From assembly GCA_017441295.1 (NCBI GenBank), contig JAFRYA010000022.1, positions 1-64,000 on the forward strand: 64,000 nucleotides of DNA, written 5' to 3'. The notes below the pieces were generated by a model. It made no database searches. It was not told the DNA's origin and saw only the letters and a list, made by a program, of their open reading frames with translations. A program made the translations under genes and the position numbers. This document shows, piece after piece, positions 54,229 through 62,621 of this stretch. The stretch is from Lachnospiraceae bacterium. Lineage in GTDB: Bacteria; Bacillota; Clostridia; Lachnospirales; Lachnospiraceae. Each line of letters starts with the position of its first letter. The first letter of the stretch is position 1.

Positions 54229-55335
54229 TTATCCTTCTTTATTCTCGCTGACTATTGCTGCGTTTTTTATGTAGAATTTCTTTGCTTCGCCTATCTCCTG
54301 TTCCACGAACTCGTCCACGCCGGTACAGGTCACTATGGTCTGTGTCTCGCCGATGCCCTGGAGGAGTTTCCTCTGCCTTTTGCGGTCCAATTCAGAGAGC
54401 ACGTCGTCCAGCAGCAGAACAGGTTTTTCTTTCTTAATATTTTCAATAATCCTGATTTCGGACAATTTCAGGGAAAGGGCACAGGTCCTCTGTTGTCCGT
54501 TGCTGCCGAACACTTTGAGGTTCCTGTCCCCGTCATAAAATGAAAAATCATCCCTGTGGGGTCCTACTCCGGTCACCTTCTGAATCCTGTCTTTTTCTCT
54601 GTTTTTGATCAGAGTTTCATAAAAACTGTCCTCATCAACAGAAGGCTCATAAATGAGCTTCAGTTTCTCCTCACCGGAAGTTATGTCGTAATGAATGTCA
54701 AAAATGATACTATTGATTTCGTCAATAAACTGACGTCTTCTCTTAATTATCCTGCTGCCGTAATTAACCAGCTGCAGATCCCATACGTCCAGGGTTTCCA
54801 GCAGGTCCGGCGGGGTCGGGAATACTTCGTCCATCTTCCGTAAGAGTTCCCTGCGCTGATTCAGGATGCGGTTGTAATTGATCAGGTCCTCAACATATAT
54901 AGGATCGATCTGACAGAGCTCCATATCCATGAAGCGCCTGCGCTCAACAGGGCTTCTCCTGATAATATCCAGGTCTTCCGTGGAAAAAATAACTGTATAT
55001 ATCCTGCCGTACAGCTCACTTATCTTCTTGATCGGAATCCTATTAAGAGCTATGCCCTTGCCTTTGCTCTTGCGCAGATGAACGTCTACTCGGATATTAC
55101 CTAAATCGCCTGTGAACTCACCCTTTATATGAGCCTCATCGCAGCCCTGGCGGATGATCTCGCGCTCCTTGCTGCCTTTGTGGCTCTTGCCGGTGCCGCA
55201 CATATAAATGCTTTCAAGAATGTTCGTCTTGCCCTGGGCGTTTTCGCCGTAGAAAATATTAACTCCCGGAGAAAATTCAATTGCGAGAGACTCATAGTTT
55301 CTGTAATTGTTTAATTCCAGAGTCTTTATCTGCAT
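54229..55335 (-). CDS. recF: DNA replication and repair protein RecF
   Basis: The product has 368 aa from the ATG at 55335 (MQIKTLELNNYRNYESL), the usual RecF start; the frame is open upstream inside yaaA. Walker A GENAQGKTNILE lies near residue 33, the signature SNGQQRTCALSLKLSE near 290 and Walker B KPVLLLDDVLSELD near 318. It loads RecA at single-strand gaps. It overlaps yaaA by ten bases and is part of dnaA-dnaN-yaaA-recF-gyrB. Confidence 0.95.
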   Translation of the reverse strand: MQIKTLELNNYRNYESLAIEFSPGVNIFYGENAQGKTNILESIYMCGTGKSHKGSKEREIIRQGCDEAHIKGEFTGDLGNIRVDVHLRKSKGKGIALNRIPIKKISELYGRIYTVIFSTEDLDIIRRSPVERRRFMDMELCQIDPIYVEDLINYNRILNQRRELLRKMDEVFPTPPDLLETLDVWDLQLVNYGSRIIKRRRQFIDEINSIIFDIHYDITSGEEKLKLIYEPSVDEDSFYETLIKNREKDRIQKVTGVGPHRDDFSFYDGDRNLKVFGSNGQQRTCALSLKLSEIRIIENIKKEKPVLLLDDVLSELDRKRQRKLLQGIGETQTIVTCTGVDEFVEQEIGEAKKFYIKNAAIVSENKEG

Positions 55336-55535
55336 ATTAAAATCTGTTCTCCGGCATAATCTACGATATCGCCTTCTATCAGCTTCTTGCCGCGCATGCA
55401 GCATACCTCGCCGTTCACGCGCACCTTGCCGTCCTGGATTTCAAATTTAGCATCAACACCGCTGCCAACCAGGCCAGCTGCCTTAAGCGCCTGGCCAAGC
55501 TTGATGTATTCGTCTCTTAAATAAATCTTTTCCAT
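55326..55535 (-). CDS. yaaA: S4 RNA-binding domain protein YaaA
   Basis: The 69-aa protein consists of one S4 domain (IKLGQALKAAGLV, VRVNGEVCCMRGKKL). It is found between dnaN and recF in most Firmicutes. Predicted to bind structured RNA; role not established. Confidence 0.93.
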   Translation of the reverse strand: MEKIYLRDEYIKLGQALKAAGLVGSGVDAKFEIQDGKVRVNGEVCCMRGKKLIEGDIVDYAGEQILICR

Positions 55536-55540
55536 GCTGA

Positions 55541-56641
55541 TTATCTCTTAATGTTAATTGGAAGGATGATATAAATATATTCACCCTCTCTGTTTCTGAT
55601 AAAGCACGGAGCATTGGAGTTTACGAAATAAATATTGATTTCCTCATCATCAATAACCTTAAGAGCATCCATGAAGAATCTCGGGTTGAAGCCGATTTCC
55701 AGGTTCTTGCCCTGCTTAATAATAGGAAGATGAGCATTCATGGATCCCAGTGATGATGTAATGTCAATATTTATGTCATTATCTGTAATATTCAGAATGA
55801 TAGGTCTCTTCTCTCCTTCTCTTGAAAGAGTAAGAGCTCTGTCTATGCAATTTAAGAAATCATTCTTATTGATCTTAACTTCTGTCTCATAATCAGTTGA
55901 AATCATTCTGTCAACATCGTAATATTCACCCTCGATAAGTCTGGAAATAACGATTGTTGAGTCAAATACGAACTTAACAAACTTATTATCAAAGATGATA
56001 TCCACAGGATCGGCCTTTTCTCCACCTAAAATCCTGCTGATTTCCATAAGAGTCTTGCCCGGAACGATAACTTTCTTATTATCATATCTGTCAGCCAGCT
56101 CTTCTTTTCTGATTGAAATCCTGTGTCCATCCAGGGAAACAACCTTAACAGTGCTGTCTGTGATTTCAAACAGCTCGCCTCTCATCAGAGCATTATTGTC
56201 ATTCGGAGCTATTGAGAAGATAGTCTGTCTGATCAGCTCTTTAAGAGTAAACTGAGACATAGTTATCTTATTAGTATCATCTGTCTTAACCAGCTCAGGA
56301 AATTCATCCGGATTTCTGCCGTTCAGATTGAACTGTGAATCTTCGCATGTGATCCTGACTTTGTAGCTGGCATCTGCCTCTATTAAAATCTCGTTTTCAG
56401 GAAGCTTTCTGATTATTTCGCTGAAAATTCTCGCTTCGATGGCAATCTTTCCGGTTTCAACAACATTGCCTTCAACTATAGTTTCAATCCCCATATCATT
56501 GTCATTTGTGGTTATCTTGATTTCATCAAATGCCTCAATGAGGAATGACTCTAATATAGGAAGGGTGGTTTTAGATGGAACAGCTCTCATGGCGATATTT
56601 ATTCCACTTAAAAGATTGCTTTTTGTGCAGGATATTTTCAT
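55541..56641 (-). CDS. dnaN: DNA polymerase III beta sliding clamp
   Basis: The 366-aa clamp is made of three repeated clamp folds. FLIEAFDEIKITTNDNDMG near residue 33 and the C-terminal ending (EGEYIYIILPINIKR) fit the family. It forms the dimeric ring that holds polymerase on DNA. The start has AAGGAG, after a 143-bp gap behind dnaA that holds two hairpins. Confidence 0.96.
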   Translation of the reverse strand: MKISCTKSNLLSGINIAMRAVPSKTTLPILESFLIEAFDEIKITTNDNDMGIETIVEGNVVETGKIAIEARIFSEIIRKLPENEILIEADASYKVRITCEDSQFNLNGRNPDEFPELVKTDDTNKITMSQFTLKELIRQTIFSIAPNDNNALMRGELFEITDSTVKVVSLDGHRISIRKEELADRYDNKKVIVPGKTLMEISRILGGEKADPVDIIFDNKFVKFVFDSTIVISRLIEGEYYDVDRMISTDYETEVKINKNDFLNCIDRALTLSREGEKRPIILNITDNDINIDITSSLGSMNAHLPIIKQGKNLEIGFNPRFFMDALKVIDDEEINIYFVNSNAPCFIRNREGEYIYIILPINIKR

Positions 56642-56708
56642 TGCATTTCTCCTTTCAAGAAAAACATATATGTATGTATATTAATTTAGTAATAGTAGTA
56701 GGGGCTGT

Positions 56709-56753
56709 GGATTTGTTGAAATCCGTGTTTTTCCTTGAAAATAAAGGAAAAAC
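56709..56753. promoter_or_regulatory. Two back-to-back hairpins in the dnaA-dnaN gap
   Basis: GGATTT/AAATCC (56709-56724, loop GTTG) and GTTTTTCCTT/AAGGAAAAAC (56727-56753, loop of 7) are adjacent. TGTGGATTT at 56706-56714 is a degenerate DnaA-box match. The second stem is 10 bp and perfect but lacks a long T tract. The rest of the gap is AT-rich. Confidence 0.5.
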
Positions 56754-56784
56754 CAATAAATTTATAATGTTGAAAAAGTGTTAC

Positions 56785-58143
56785 TTATGCAGGAATTATC
56801 TTCTTTTTCAATATTTCAATGTCACTTCTGACCTTATCATTATCCTTGAGTTCCTTCTGAATCTTGTCACATCCGTGGATAACTGTGGTATGGTCTCTGC
56901 CGCCGAGTTTCTTGCCTATCAGAGAGAGAGCGCATTCGGTCAGATCACGGCACAGGTACATGCATATCTGACGCGGATAAACTATATTCTGGCTGCGCTT
57001 GAGTGAAACAAGGTCATTAACGGATACGCCGAAGTGCTCGGCAACTATCTTGATGATCATATCCGGAGTGATTTCCTGTGATTCCTTAACAATGTCCTGA
57101 AGAACACTTTCAACAAATTCCAGAGTGATTTCTTTATGAGTCAGCTTGGAATATGCTACAACCTTGGTCAGGGCGCCTTCGAGTTCACGGATGTTGGATG
57201 AAACGTTGGATGCTATGAAATCAATGCCTTCATCCGGGAAGTTATTGATATGATCCAGCTCAACCTTTTTCTTCAAAATAGCCATCCTGGTCTCATAATT
57301 AGGAGACTGGATATCTACGGTCAGACCCCACAAGAACCTGGAGCAAAGCCTCTCTTCAAGATTATTAATCTCTTTAGGAGCCTTATCTGAAGAAATAACT
57401 ATCTGCTTCTTATTCTCATAAAGAGTATTGAAAGTATGGAAAAACTCCTGCTGAGTGGATTCCTTGCCGCTGATGAACTGGATGTCGTCGATCAGAAGAA
57501 CGTCAGCATTACGGTATTTCTCCCTGAATCTGGCATTTGACTGAGGGCCTTCATTCCTGATGGCATCGATAATCTCATTAGTGAATGTCTCGCTGGTAAC
57601 GTAAATAACGTTCTTGGAAGGGTCATTCGTAAGGATGAAATGAGCAATAGCCTGCATCAGATGAGTCTTGCCCAGACCCACGCCGCCGTAAATGTACAGA
57701 GGATTGTAAATACCTCCCGGGGATTCAGCTACTGCGAGAGCTGCAGCATGAGCTAAGTTGCTGTTTTCACCAACAACGAATGATGAGAAGGTGTATTTAG
57801 GATTCAGACCGGATTTTTCAAAGATATCCTGCCTCTCTGCCTCATTCTGTGTCGCAGCTATGCTCTTGTTAAGATTGTCAGCTGAAACAAACTCGACGTC
57901 AAAATGATGGCCAAGCTTCTCCTCTATGCATACGGTGATGAGGGAAGAGAATTTCTTGGTAATGATAGGCATATTGACAGACTCCGTGACGGAAATAATG
58001 ATCTTGTCATTATTCACCATGGCTATCTCAAGAGGCTCTAAAAATGTCCGGATGGAAATCTCGGACACATCGTATTCAGATCTTAAATAAGCCAGGACAG
58101 CCGGCCATTCTTCACGTACTTTGTTAAGGTCTATCTCGCTCAT
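56785..58143 (-). CDS. dnaA: Chromosomal replication initiator DnaA
   Basis: The 452-aa AAA+ protein opens the origin. Domain I spans 1-85, a short linker follows, Walker A GGVGLGKTHLM lies near residue 153, Walker B LLIDDIQF near 213, and the DNA-binding domain IV at about 355-452 has the signature GGRDHTTVIHGCDKI near 415. It is adjacent to a cluster of DnaA boxes. Confidence 0.97.
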   Translation of the reverse strand: MSEIDLNKVREEWPAVLAYLRSEYDVSEISIRTFLEPLEIAMVNNDKIIISVTESVNMPIITKKFSSLITVCIEEKLGHHFDVEFVSADNLNKSIAATQNEAERQDIFEKSGLNPKYTFSSFVVGENSNLAHAAALAVAESPGGIYNPLYIYGGVGLGKTHLMQAIAHFILTNDPSKNVIYVTSETFTNEIIDAIRNEGPQSNARFREKYRNADVLLIDDIQFISGKESTQQEFFHTFNTLYENKKQIVISSDKAPKEINNLEERLCSRFLWGLTVDIQSPNYETRMAILKKKVELDHINNFPDEGIDFIASNVSSNIRELEGALTKVVAYSKLTHKEITLEFVESVLQDIVKESQEITPDMIIKIVAEHFGVSVNDLVSLKRSQNIVYPRQICMYLCRDLTECALSLIGKKLGGRDHTTVIHGCDKIQKELKDNDKVRSDIEILKKKIIPA

Positions 58144-58432
58144 AAAAAACTCCTAAATACAAGATGAAGAGCGGTAATAAATGCCGCTCATATTATAGAC
58201 ATATTCTATTATAAATAAGGATAATTTTCAACTAATATGTGGAAAAATGAGGCCTTATTTTATCACTATTGTTGATGTGCAAAAATTGTTAACTAAATTT
58301 TTATCCACAGCCGTCAACATTTTATCCACATTATTTTGTTGATTATCCCGCCAAAAAAGGCTTGACGAAGCAAATCTCTTAAAATATAATTGTCTATGCT
58401 ATTTTTCTAGGAAACAAGGAGGTGGTAGCCTT
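58144..58432. other. Chromosomal replication origin (oriC) candidate
   Basis: The gap between the divergent dnaA and rpmH genes holds two perfect DnaA boxes TTATCCACA at 58301-58309 and 58322-58330, 21 bases apart, and a near match TGTGGAAAA at 58238-58246. The stretch 58196-58295 is strongly AT-rich and suits an unwinding element. The change of coding strand here supports the origin. Confidence 0.85.
58362..58390 (+). promoter_or_regulatory. Promoter of the rpmH operon
   Basis: TTGACG (58362-58367) and TATAAT (58385-58390) have a 17-base spacer, 43 bases before the rpmH start and next to the DnaA boxes. Confidence 0.88.
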
Positions 58433-58567
58433 ATGAAGATGACATTTCAACCAAAGAAGAGATCAAGAGCTAAGGTTCATGGTTTCAGAGCAAGGATGAG
58501 TACTTCAGGCGGCAGAAAGGTATTAGCCGCACGTAGAGCAAAAGGAAGAAAAGCTTTGACAGTTTAG
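58433..58567 (+). CDS. rpmH: 50S ribosomal protein L34
   Basis: The 44-aa, very basic protein ([20 protein letters not shown], ending GRKALTV) has the L34 pattern throughout: QPKK, HGFRARM-T--GR-VL--RR-KGRK-L. A strong AAGGAGGTGG site precedes the ATG. It opens the rpmH-rnpA-yidD-yidC-jag-mnmE-mnmG run. Confidence 0.97.
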   Translation: MKMTFQPKKRSRAKVHGFRARMSTSGGRKVLAARRAKGRKALTV

Positions 58568-58600
58568 AGACCACATGAAAGACGGTGGTCTTTCTTCTTT
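58566..58600 (+). terminator. Hairpin with T tract between rpmH and rnpA
   Basis: GACCAC (58569-58574) pairs with GTGGTC (58585-58590), extended by weaker pairs, and TTTCTTCTTT follows. It overlaps the rpmH stop region and may set the rpmH to rnpA ratio by partial termination. Confidence 0.65.
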
Positions 58601-58617
58601 ATTAGGGGGTTTATTTT

Positions 58618-58950
58618 TTGAGAAATATCAATACCCTTAGGAATACTTCCCAGTTCCGGGAGGTATATGAAAGAGGAACTTCCTATGCCAACAGGATGCT
58701 GGTAATGTACGTGCTGGAGAGCGACGGCCCGAGTGCCATCGGTTTTTCAGTCAGCAAGAAGGTTGGCAACAGTATAATCAGACACAGAACAGTGAGGCTT
58801 TTGAGGGAGAGTTATCTGAATTATAAGGATATTATCCCCGAAGGCCTTAGAATTGTAGTTGTGGCACGGACTGCTGTGCAGGGCAAAGGCCAGCAGGAAG
58901 TAGAGGATGCTTTTGCGCATCTTTTAAAACTGCATAAGATATTGCAGTAA
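58618..58950 (+). CDS. rnpA: Ribonuclease P protein component
   Basis: The 110-aa protein starts at TTG 58618 behind AGGGGG. The RNR motif region reads [22 protein letters not shown]: the usual K-x-N-x-x-R-N-R is changed to [15 protein letters not shown], so the Asn-Arg pair is RHR. It supports 5' processing of tRNA precursors together with the RNA subunit, which is not in this window. Confidence 0.93.
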   Translation: MRNINTLRNTSQFREVYERGTSYANRMLVMYVLESDGPSAIGFSVSKKVGNSIIRHRTVRLLRESYLNYKDIIPEGLRIVVVARTAVQGKGQQEVEDAFAHLLKLHKILQ

Positions 58951-58963
58951 TTGGTGGTTTATT

Positions 58964-59176
58964 ATGAGAAAGATTTTAATAGCACCAATAAGGTTTTACC
59001 AAAAGTATTTATCCGGGTTAAAAAGATACAGTCATTGTAAGTACATCCCGACCTGTTCTCAGTATGCCATAGAGGCTATTGAGAAGTATGGCCCGCTTAA
59101 AGGGCTGGGATTGGCAATCTGGAGAGTTCTCAGATGCAATCCATTCTCCAAGGGTGGCTACGACCCGGTGCCATAA
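58964..59176 (+). CDS. yidD: Membrane protein insertion efficiency factor YidD
   Basis: The 70-aa protein has the family pattern [28 protein letters not shown] and [17 protein letters not shown]. It aids YidC-dependent insertion at the membrane. The gap to rnpA is 13 bases, to yidC 13. Confidence 0.95.
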   Translation: MRKILIAPIRFYQKYLSGLKRYSHCKYIPTCSQYAIEAIEKYGPLKGLGLAIWRVLRCNPFSKGGYDPVP

Positions 59177-59189
59177 GGAGGATTAATAC

Positions 59190-60530
59190 GTGTTAAATTT
59201 TCTAATTGCTTGCGGCGGCAGCGGCGCAGCTGCGGCTTCAGCTACCGGTGGATGCTATGATTGGCCTGTTATCAAGCAGATTATCATGGTATTCGGCTGG
59301 GCAATTGAGTATATTTATAAGTTCTTCGAGCTTATAGGTATTCCTAATATTGCCCTTTGTATCATTATTTTTACGATCGTCGTAAAATTCATCTTACTCC
59401 CGCTTACAATCAGACAGCAGAGGTTCACCAAGCTGAATGCTTACGTTCAGCCAGAAATCAGAGCTATCCAGGCTAAGTACAAAGGCAGAACTGACGCTCC
59501 TGCTCAGCAGGCTATCCAGGCGGAGACCAAGGAAGTATACGCTAAGTACGGCATTTCACAGATGGGCGGATGTCTGCAGTCATTCATCCAGCTGCCTATC
59601 ATGATCGCTCTTTACGGAGCCATCAGACAGATGCCTCTTCTTATCGATACTCTGAAGAACAGCTTCATCAACATTATTAATGTTCTGAACGGCAGCACAG
59701 ACGCAGTCAAGACAGCTCTGGCCCAGGTTTCACCGGGACTTTTCTCAGTTGCAGAAGACGGCAGTATCATAACAGCTGCTCAGGATGTTCAGATCACAAC
59801 ACTGTATTCACTGCCGAAGGCAGGCTGGGACACCATTCTGTCCAACTTCAGCGGAAATGATCTGGCTACCATTACAGCTAACGTTGAAAATGTTAAGGCA
59901 GTTAATACCATCGCAGGCATCGATATCAGCCAGTCATGCTGGAATCTGATCTTCGTAATCGGCGGTGTAGGCATTTTAGCTATTATCATCCCGCTTCTTG
60001 CAGGTGTTGCTCAGTGGCTTTCATTCAAGCTTTCACAGGTTGCAGGCGCACCGGATGCTCCTGGAGCAGCTATGAGCGGCAAGATGATGGGCCTCGTAAT
60101 GCCATTATTCTCAGTTTACATCTGCTTGACCCTGCCGGCATCACTTGGTATTTATTGGGCAATAAGCTCAGTATTCCAGGTAATTCTGCAGATTCTGGTC
60201 AATAAGCACTACCGCAAGGTTGATATGGAAGCGCTTATTAAGAAGAACCAGGAGAGAGCAGCAGCCAAGGCAGCCAGAAAGCGTAACAAGAAGGGCGAAA
60301 GCAGCACCAGCGTTGCAGCAGCAGCCAGAACTGATACCAAGAACATCGTTCCGCCACCAATGACTATTTCTGAAATCGCCAACATCGATGTAGAAACAGG
60401 TGAAGGCAAGAAGAAGATCGAACTGAATCCTACCTCACTGGCAGCTAAAGCCGCTATGGTTCAGCAGTACAATGAGGAACACGGCGAGGAACAGACCGGC
60501 ACGGTTGCACGAAAGAAATATAAGAAGTAA
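59190..60530 (+). CDS. yidC: Membrane protein insertase YidC/OxaA
   Basis: The 446-aa product starts at GTG 59190 (AAGGAGG site). The conserved core has five segments: helix at about 28-48, LCIIIFTIVVKFILLPL near 57-74 with the groove Arg near 76 (LTIRQQ), a cytoplasmic coiled-coil hairpin, and helices near 128-150, 255-275 and 305-345. A large extracytoplasmic loop of about 90 residues (160-250) is longer than in many homologs. The tail is Lys- and Ala-rich. The first eight residues, MLNFLIAC, look like a minimal lipobox. Confidence 0.93.
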   Translation: MLNFLIACGGSGAAAASATGGCYDWPVIKQIIMVFGWAIEYIYKFFELIGIPNIALCIIIFTIVVKFILLPLTIRQQRFTKLNAYVQPEIRAIQAKYKGRTDAPAQQAIQAETKEVYAKYGISQMGGCLQSFIQLPIMIALYGAIRQMPLLIDTLKNSFINIINVLNGSTDAVKTALAQVSPGLFSVAEDGSIITAAQDVQITTLYSLPKAGWDTILSNFSGNDLATITANVENVKAVNTIAGIDISQSCWNLIFVIGGVGILAIIIPLLAGVAQWLSFKLSQVAGAPDAPGAAMSGKMMGLVMPLFSVYICLTLPASLGIYWAISSVFQVILQILVNKHYRKVDMEALIKKNQERAAAKAARKRNKKGESSTSVAAAARTDTKNIVPPPMTISEIANIDVETGEGKKKIELNPTSLAAKAAMVQQYNEEHGEEQTGTVARKKYKK

Positions 60531-60544
60531 ACGGGGAGGCAGAT

Positions 60545-61168
60545 ATGGAATATTTAGAATTTGCCGGAAAGACCGTGGATGACGCTATCACTGAGGCATT
60601 GATTCAGCTTGAAACAACAAGCGACAAAATAGAATATGAAGTAGTTGAAGAAGGCAGCAGCGGTATTTTCGGAATATTTGCGCATGACGCTAAAATAAGG
60701 GTCAGGAAAAAGGAATGCCTGGACGACACGATCAGGAATTTCATGGTAGAAATCCTTGAAAAGATGGAGATTTACGCATCACCTTCAGTTGAAATAGACG
60801 AAGAAGAAAAGCTCATCCTCATCGATGTCAAAGGCGAAGATACATCAGATTTAATTGGCAAGAGAGGCCAGACACTGGATGCGCTGCAGTATCTCGTAAG
60901 CATTATCGCCAACAAGGGCGATGAGGCTCACTACAGAGTCAAGCTCGACACCATGAACTACCGCGAGCGCAGACAGAAGACCCTGGAGAACCTGGCCAAG
61001 AACATAGCTTCCAAGGTTAAAAAGACCAGGAAGAAGATCGTCCTTGAGCCGATGAACCCTTATGAGAGAAGGATCATTCATTCTTATCTCCAGAGTGACA
61101 AGTATGTTGCAACCAAGAGCGAGGGCGAGGAGCCTAATAGAAAAGTTGTAGTTTACTATAAGAAATAA
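60545..61168 (+). CDS. jag: RNA-binding protein Jag/KhpB (EloR)
   Basis: The 207-aa protein has a Jag-N domain (about 1-55, EGSSGIFGIFAHDAKIRV), a KH domain (about 60-140, GKRGQTLDALQYLVS) and an R3H domain (about 145-207, NPYERRIIHSYLQ). It binds RNA and affects cell elongation in Firmicutes. It lies 14 bases after yidC. Confidence 0.95.
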   Translation: MEYLEFAGKTVDDAITEALIQLETTSDKIEYEVVEEGSSGIFGIFAHDAKIRVRKKECLDDTIRNFMVEILEKMEIYASPSVEIDEEEKLILIDVKGEDTSDLIGKRGQTLDALQYLVSIIANKGDEAHYRVKLDTMNYRERRQKTLENLAKNIASKVKKTRKKIVLEPMNPYERRIIHSYLQSDKYVATKSEGEEPNRKVVVYYKK

Positions 61169-61174
61169 AAGGAG

Positions 61175-61200
61175 CGCCTCGGACCTATGCGTCTGAGGCG
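61175..61200 (+). promoter_or_regulatory. Hairpin covering the mnmE ribosome site
   Basis: CGCCTC and GAGGCG pair, with an inner GAC/GTC, closing on CTATGC. The only plausible Shine-Dalgarno for mnmE, GAGG at 61195-61198, is in the 3' arm. A TATTTTAT tract follows, so weak termination after jag is also possible. Confidence 0.55.
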
Positions 61201-61208
61201 TATTTTAT

Positions 61209-62588
61209 ATGATCAGTACGACAGAGACGATTGCGGCCATCTCCACGGCCATGACGAATTCCGGCATAGGCATCGTCAGAATCAGCGGAGATGAAGCAGT
61301 CAGCATAATAAAGAAAATATTCAGGCCTTTTAAGGAAAAGGACATCGAGGAAGCAGGCACATTCACGGTCCATTACGGATCAATCGTGGATGGAGAGACC
61401 GTGCTGGACGAGGTTCTGGTCCTTATTATGCGCGCTCCGCACACATATACCCGCGAAGATACAGTTGAAATAGACTGCCACGGCGGTATTTTCGTCATCC
61501 GTAAGATATTAGAGCTCGTATTAAGGAGCGGCGCCCGCCCTGCAGAGCCGGGAGAGTTCACCAAGAGAGCTTTTCTGAACGGACGAATAGACCTGAGCCA
61601 GGCAGAAGCTGTAATAGACCTTATAAATGCGGAGAATGACTATGCCCTGAAAAGCGCTGTTACCCAGCTGAAAGGCAGTGTTTCTGCGCGAATCAGAGAC
61701 CTCAGAAGCACTCTGCTGGAGAAAATAGCGTATATAGAGGCAGCCCTGGACGATCCGGAGCATATTGAGATGGAAGGCTTTGGAGAAGAACTCCTGCCGG
61801 TAGTTGAAGATAGCCGCAGGCAGATAGAGGAGCTGATCGAAACAGCAGACAATGGCAGGATCATGAAGGAAGGCATCAAGACAGTTATCGTTGGCAAGCC
61901 GAACGTAGGCAAGTCTTCTCTGCTGAACGCTCTGCTGGGATTTAACAGGGCTATTGTAACAGATATAGCGGGAACGACTCGCGACACACTGGAAGAAAGC
62001 ATTAGTTTGGGCGATATTTCACTGAATATCATAGATACGGCCGGAATCAGAGATACTGAGGACGTTATCGAAAAGATAGGCGTGGACAAGGCCCGTGAAG
62101 TTGCGATGGATGCGGATCTGATAGTATTCCTGCTGGATTCTTCTAAACCGCTCGATGAGGATGACAGACAGATCATGGAGATGATCAAAGGCCGCAAGGC
62201 AATCGTCCTGATCAACAAGACTGACCTGCCGAGGCAGGCGGATACTGAAGGATTGCTTGAGGGGTTAGGCTGTCCGGTCATTGAGACATCCATAACTGAG
62301 AACGTCGGAATAGATGAATTCGTCAAAGCAGTCAAAGAAATGTTTTATAATGGCGAGATAGATTTCAACAATCAGGTGTTTATTACGAACGCCAGGCAGA
62401 AGGCCGCTCTTTACAGCGCATCAGAAAGCCTCAAAAGAACGGCAGACAGCATAGAAAACGAGCTTTCAGAGGATTTCTATACCATCGATATGATGGATGC
62501 ATATGAATCACTCGGACAGGTGATCGGCGAAGCCATCGAGGACGATCTGGCAGACGAAATCTTCTCCAAATTCTGTATGGGAAAATAA
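61209..62588 (+). CDS. mnmE: tRNA uridine-5-carboxymethylaminomethyl GTPase MnmE
   Basis: The 459-aa protein has an N-terminal folate-binding domain (about 1-118), a helical domain interrupted by a G domain (G1 GKPNVGKSS near 228, G2 GTTRD near 252, DTAG near 274, NKTD near 338) and the C-terminal CMGK, whose Cys is conserved. With MnmG it modifies the wobble uridine of several tRNAs. Confidence 0.97.
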   Translation: MISTTETIAAISTAMTNSGIGIVRISGDEAVSIIKKIFRPFKEKDIEEAGTFTVHYGSIVDGETVLDEVLVLIMRAPHTYTREDTVEIDCHGGIFVIRKILELVLRSGARPAEPGEFTKRAFLNGRIDLSQAEAVIDLINAENDYALKSAVTQLKGSVSARIRDLRSTLLEKIAYIEAALDDPEHIEMEGFGEELLPVVEDSRRQIEELIETADNGRIMKEGIKTVIVGKPNVGKSSLLNALLGFNRAIVTDIAGTTRDTLEESISLGDISLNIIDTAGIRDTEDVIEKIGVDKAREVAMDADLIVFLLDSSKPLDEDDRQIMEMIKGRKAIVLINKTDLPRQADTEGLLEGLGCPVIETSITENVGIDEFVKAVKEMFYNGEIDFNNQVFITNARQKAALYSASESLKRTADSIENELSEDFYTIDMMDAYESLGQVIGEAIEDDLADEIFSKFCMGK

Positions 62589-62590
62589 GA

Positions 62591-62606
62591 TGTTTCACGT
62601 GAAACA
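62591..62606 (+). other. parS centromere site
   Basis: TGTTTCACGTGAAACA is a perfect 16-bp palindrome equal to the bacterial parS consensus bound by ParB/Spo0J. It lies in the 33-bp gap between mnmE and mnmG, about 4.2 kb from oriC. Confidence 0.97.
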
Positions 62607-62621
62607 TTTAGAGGAAAATAA

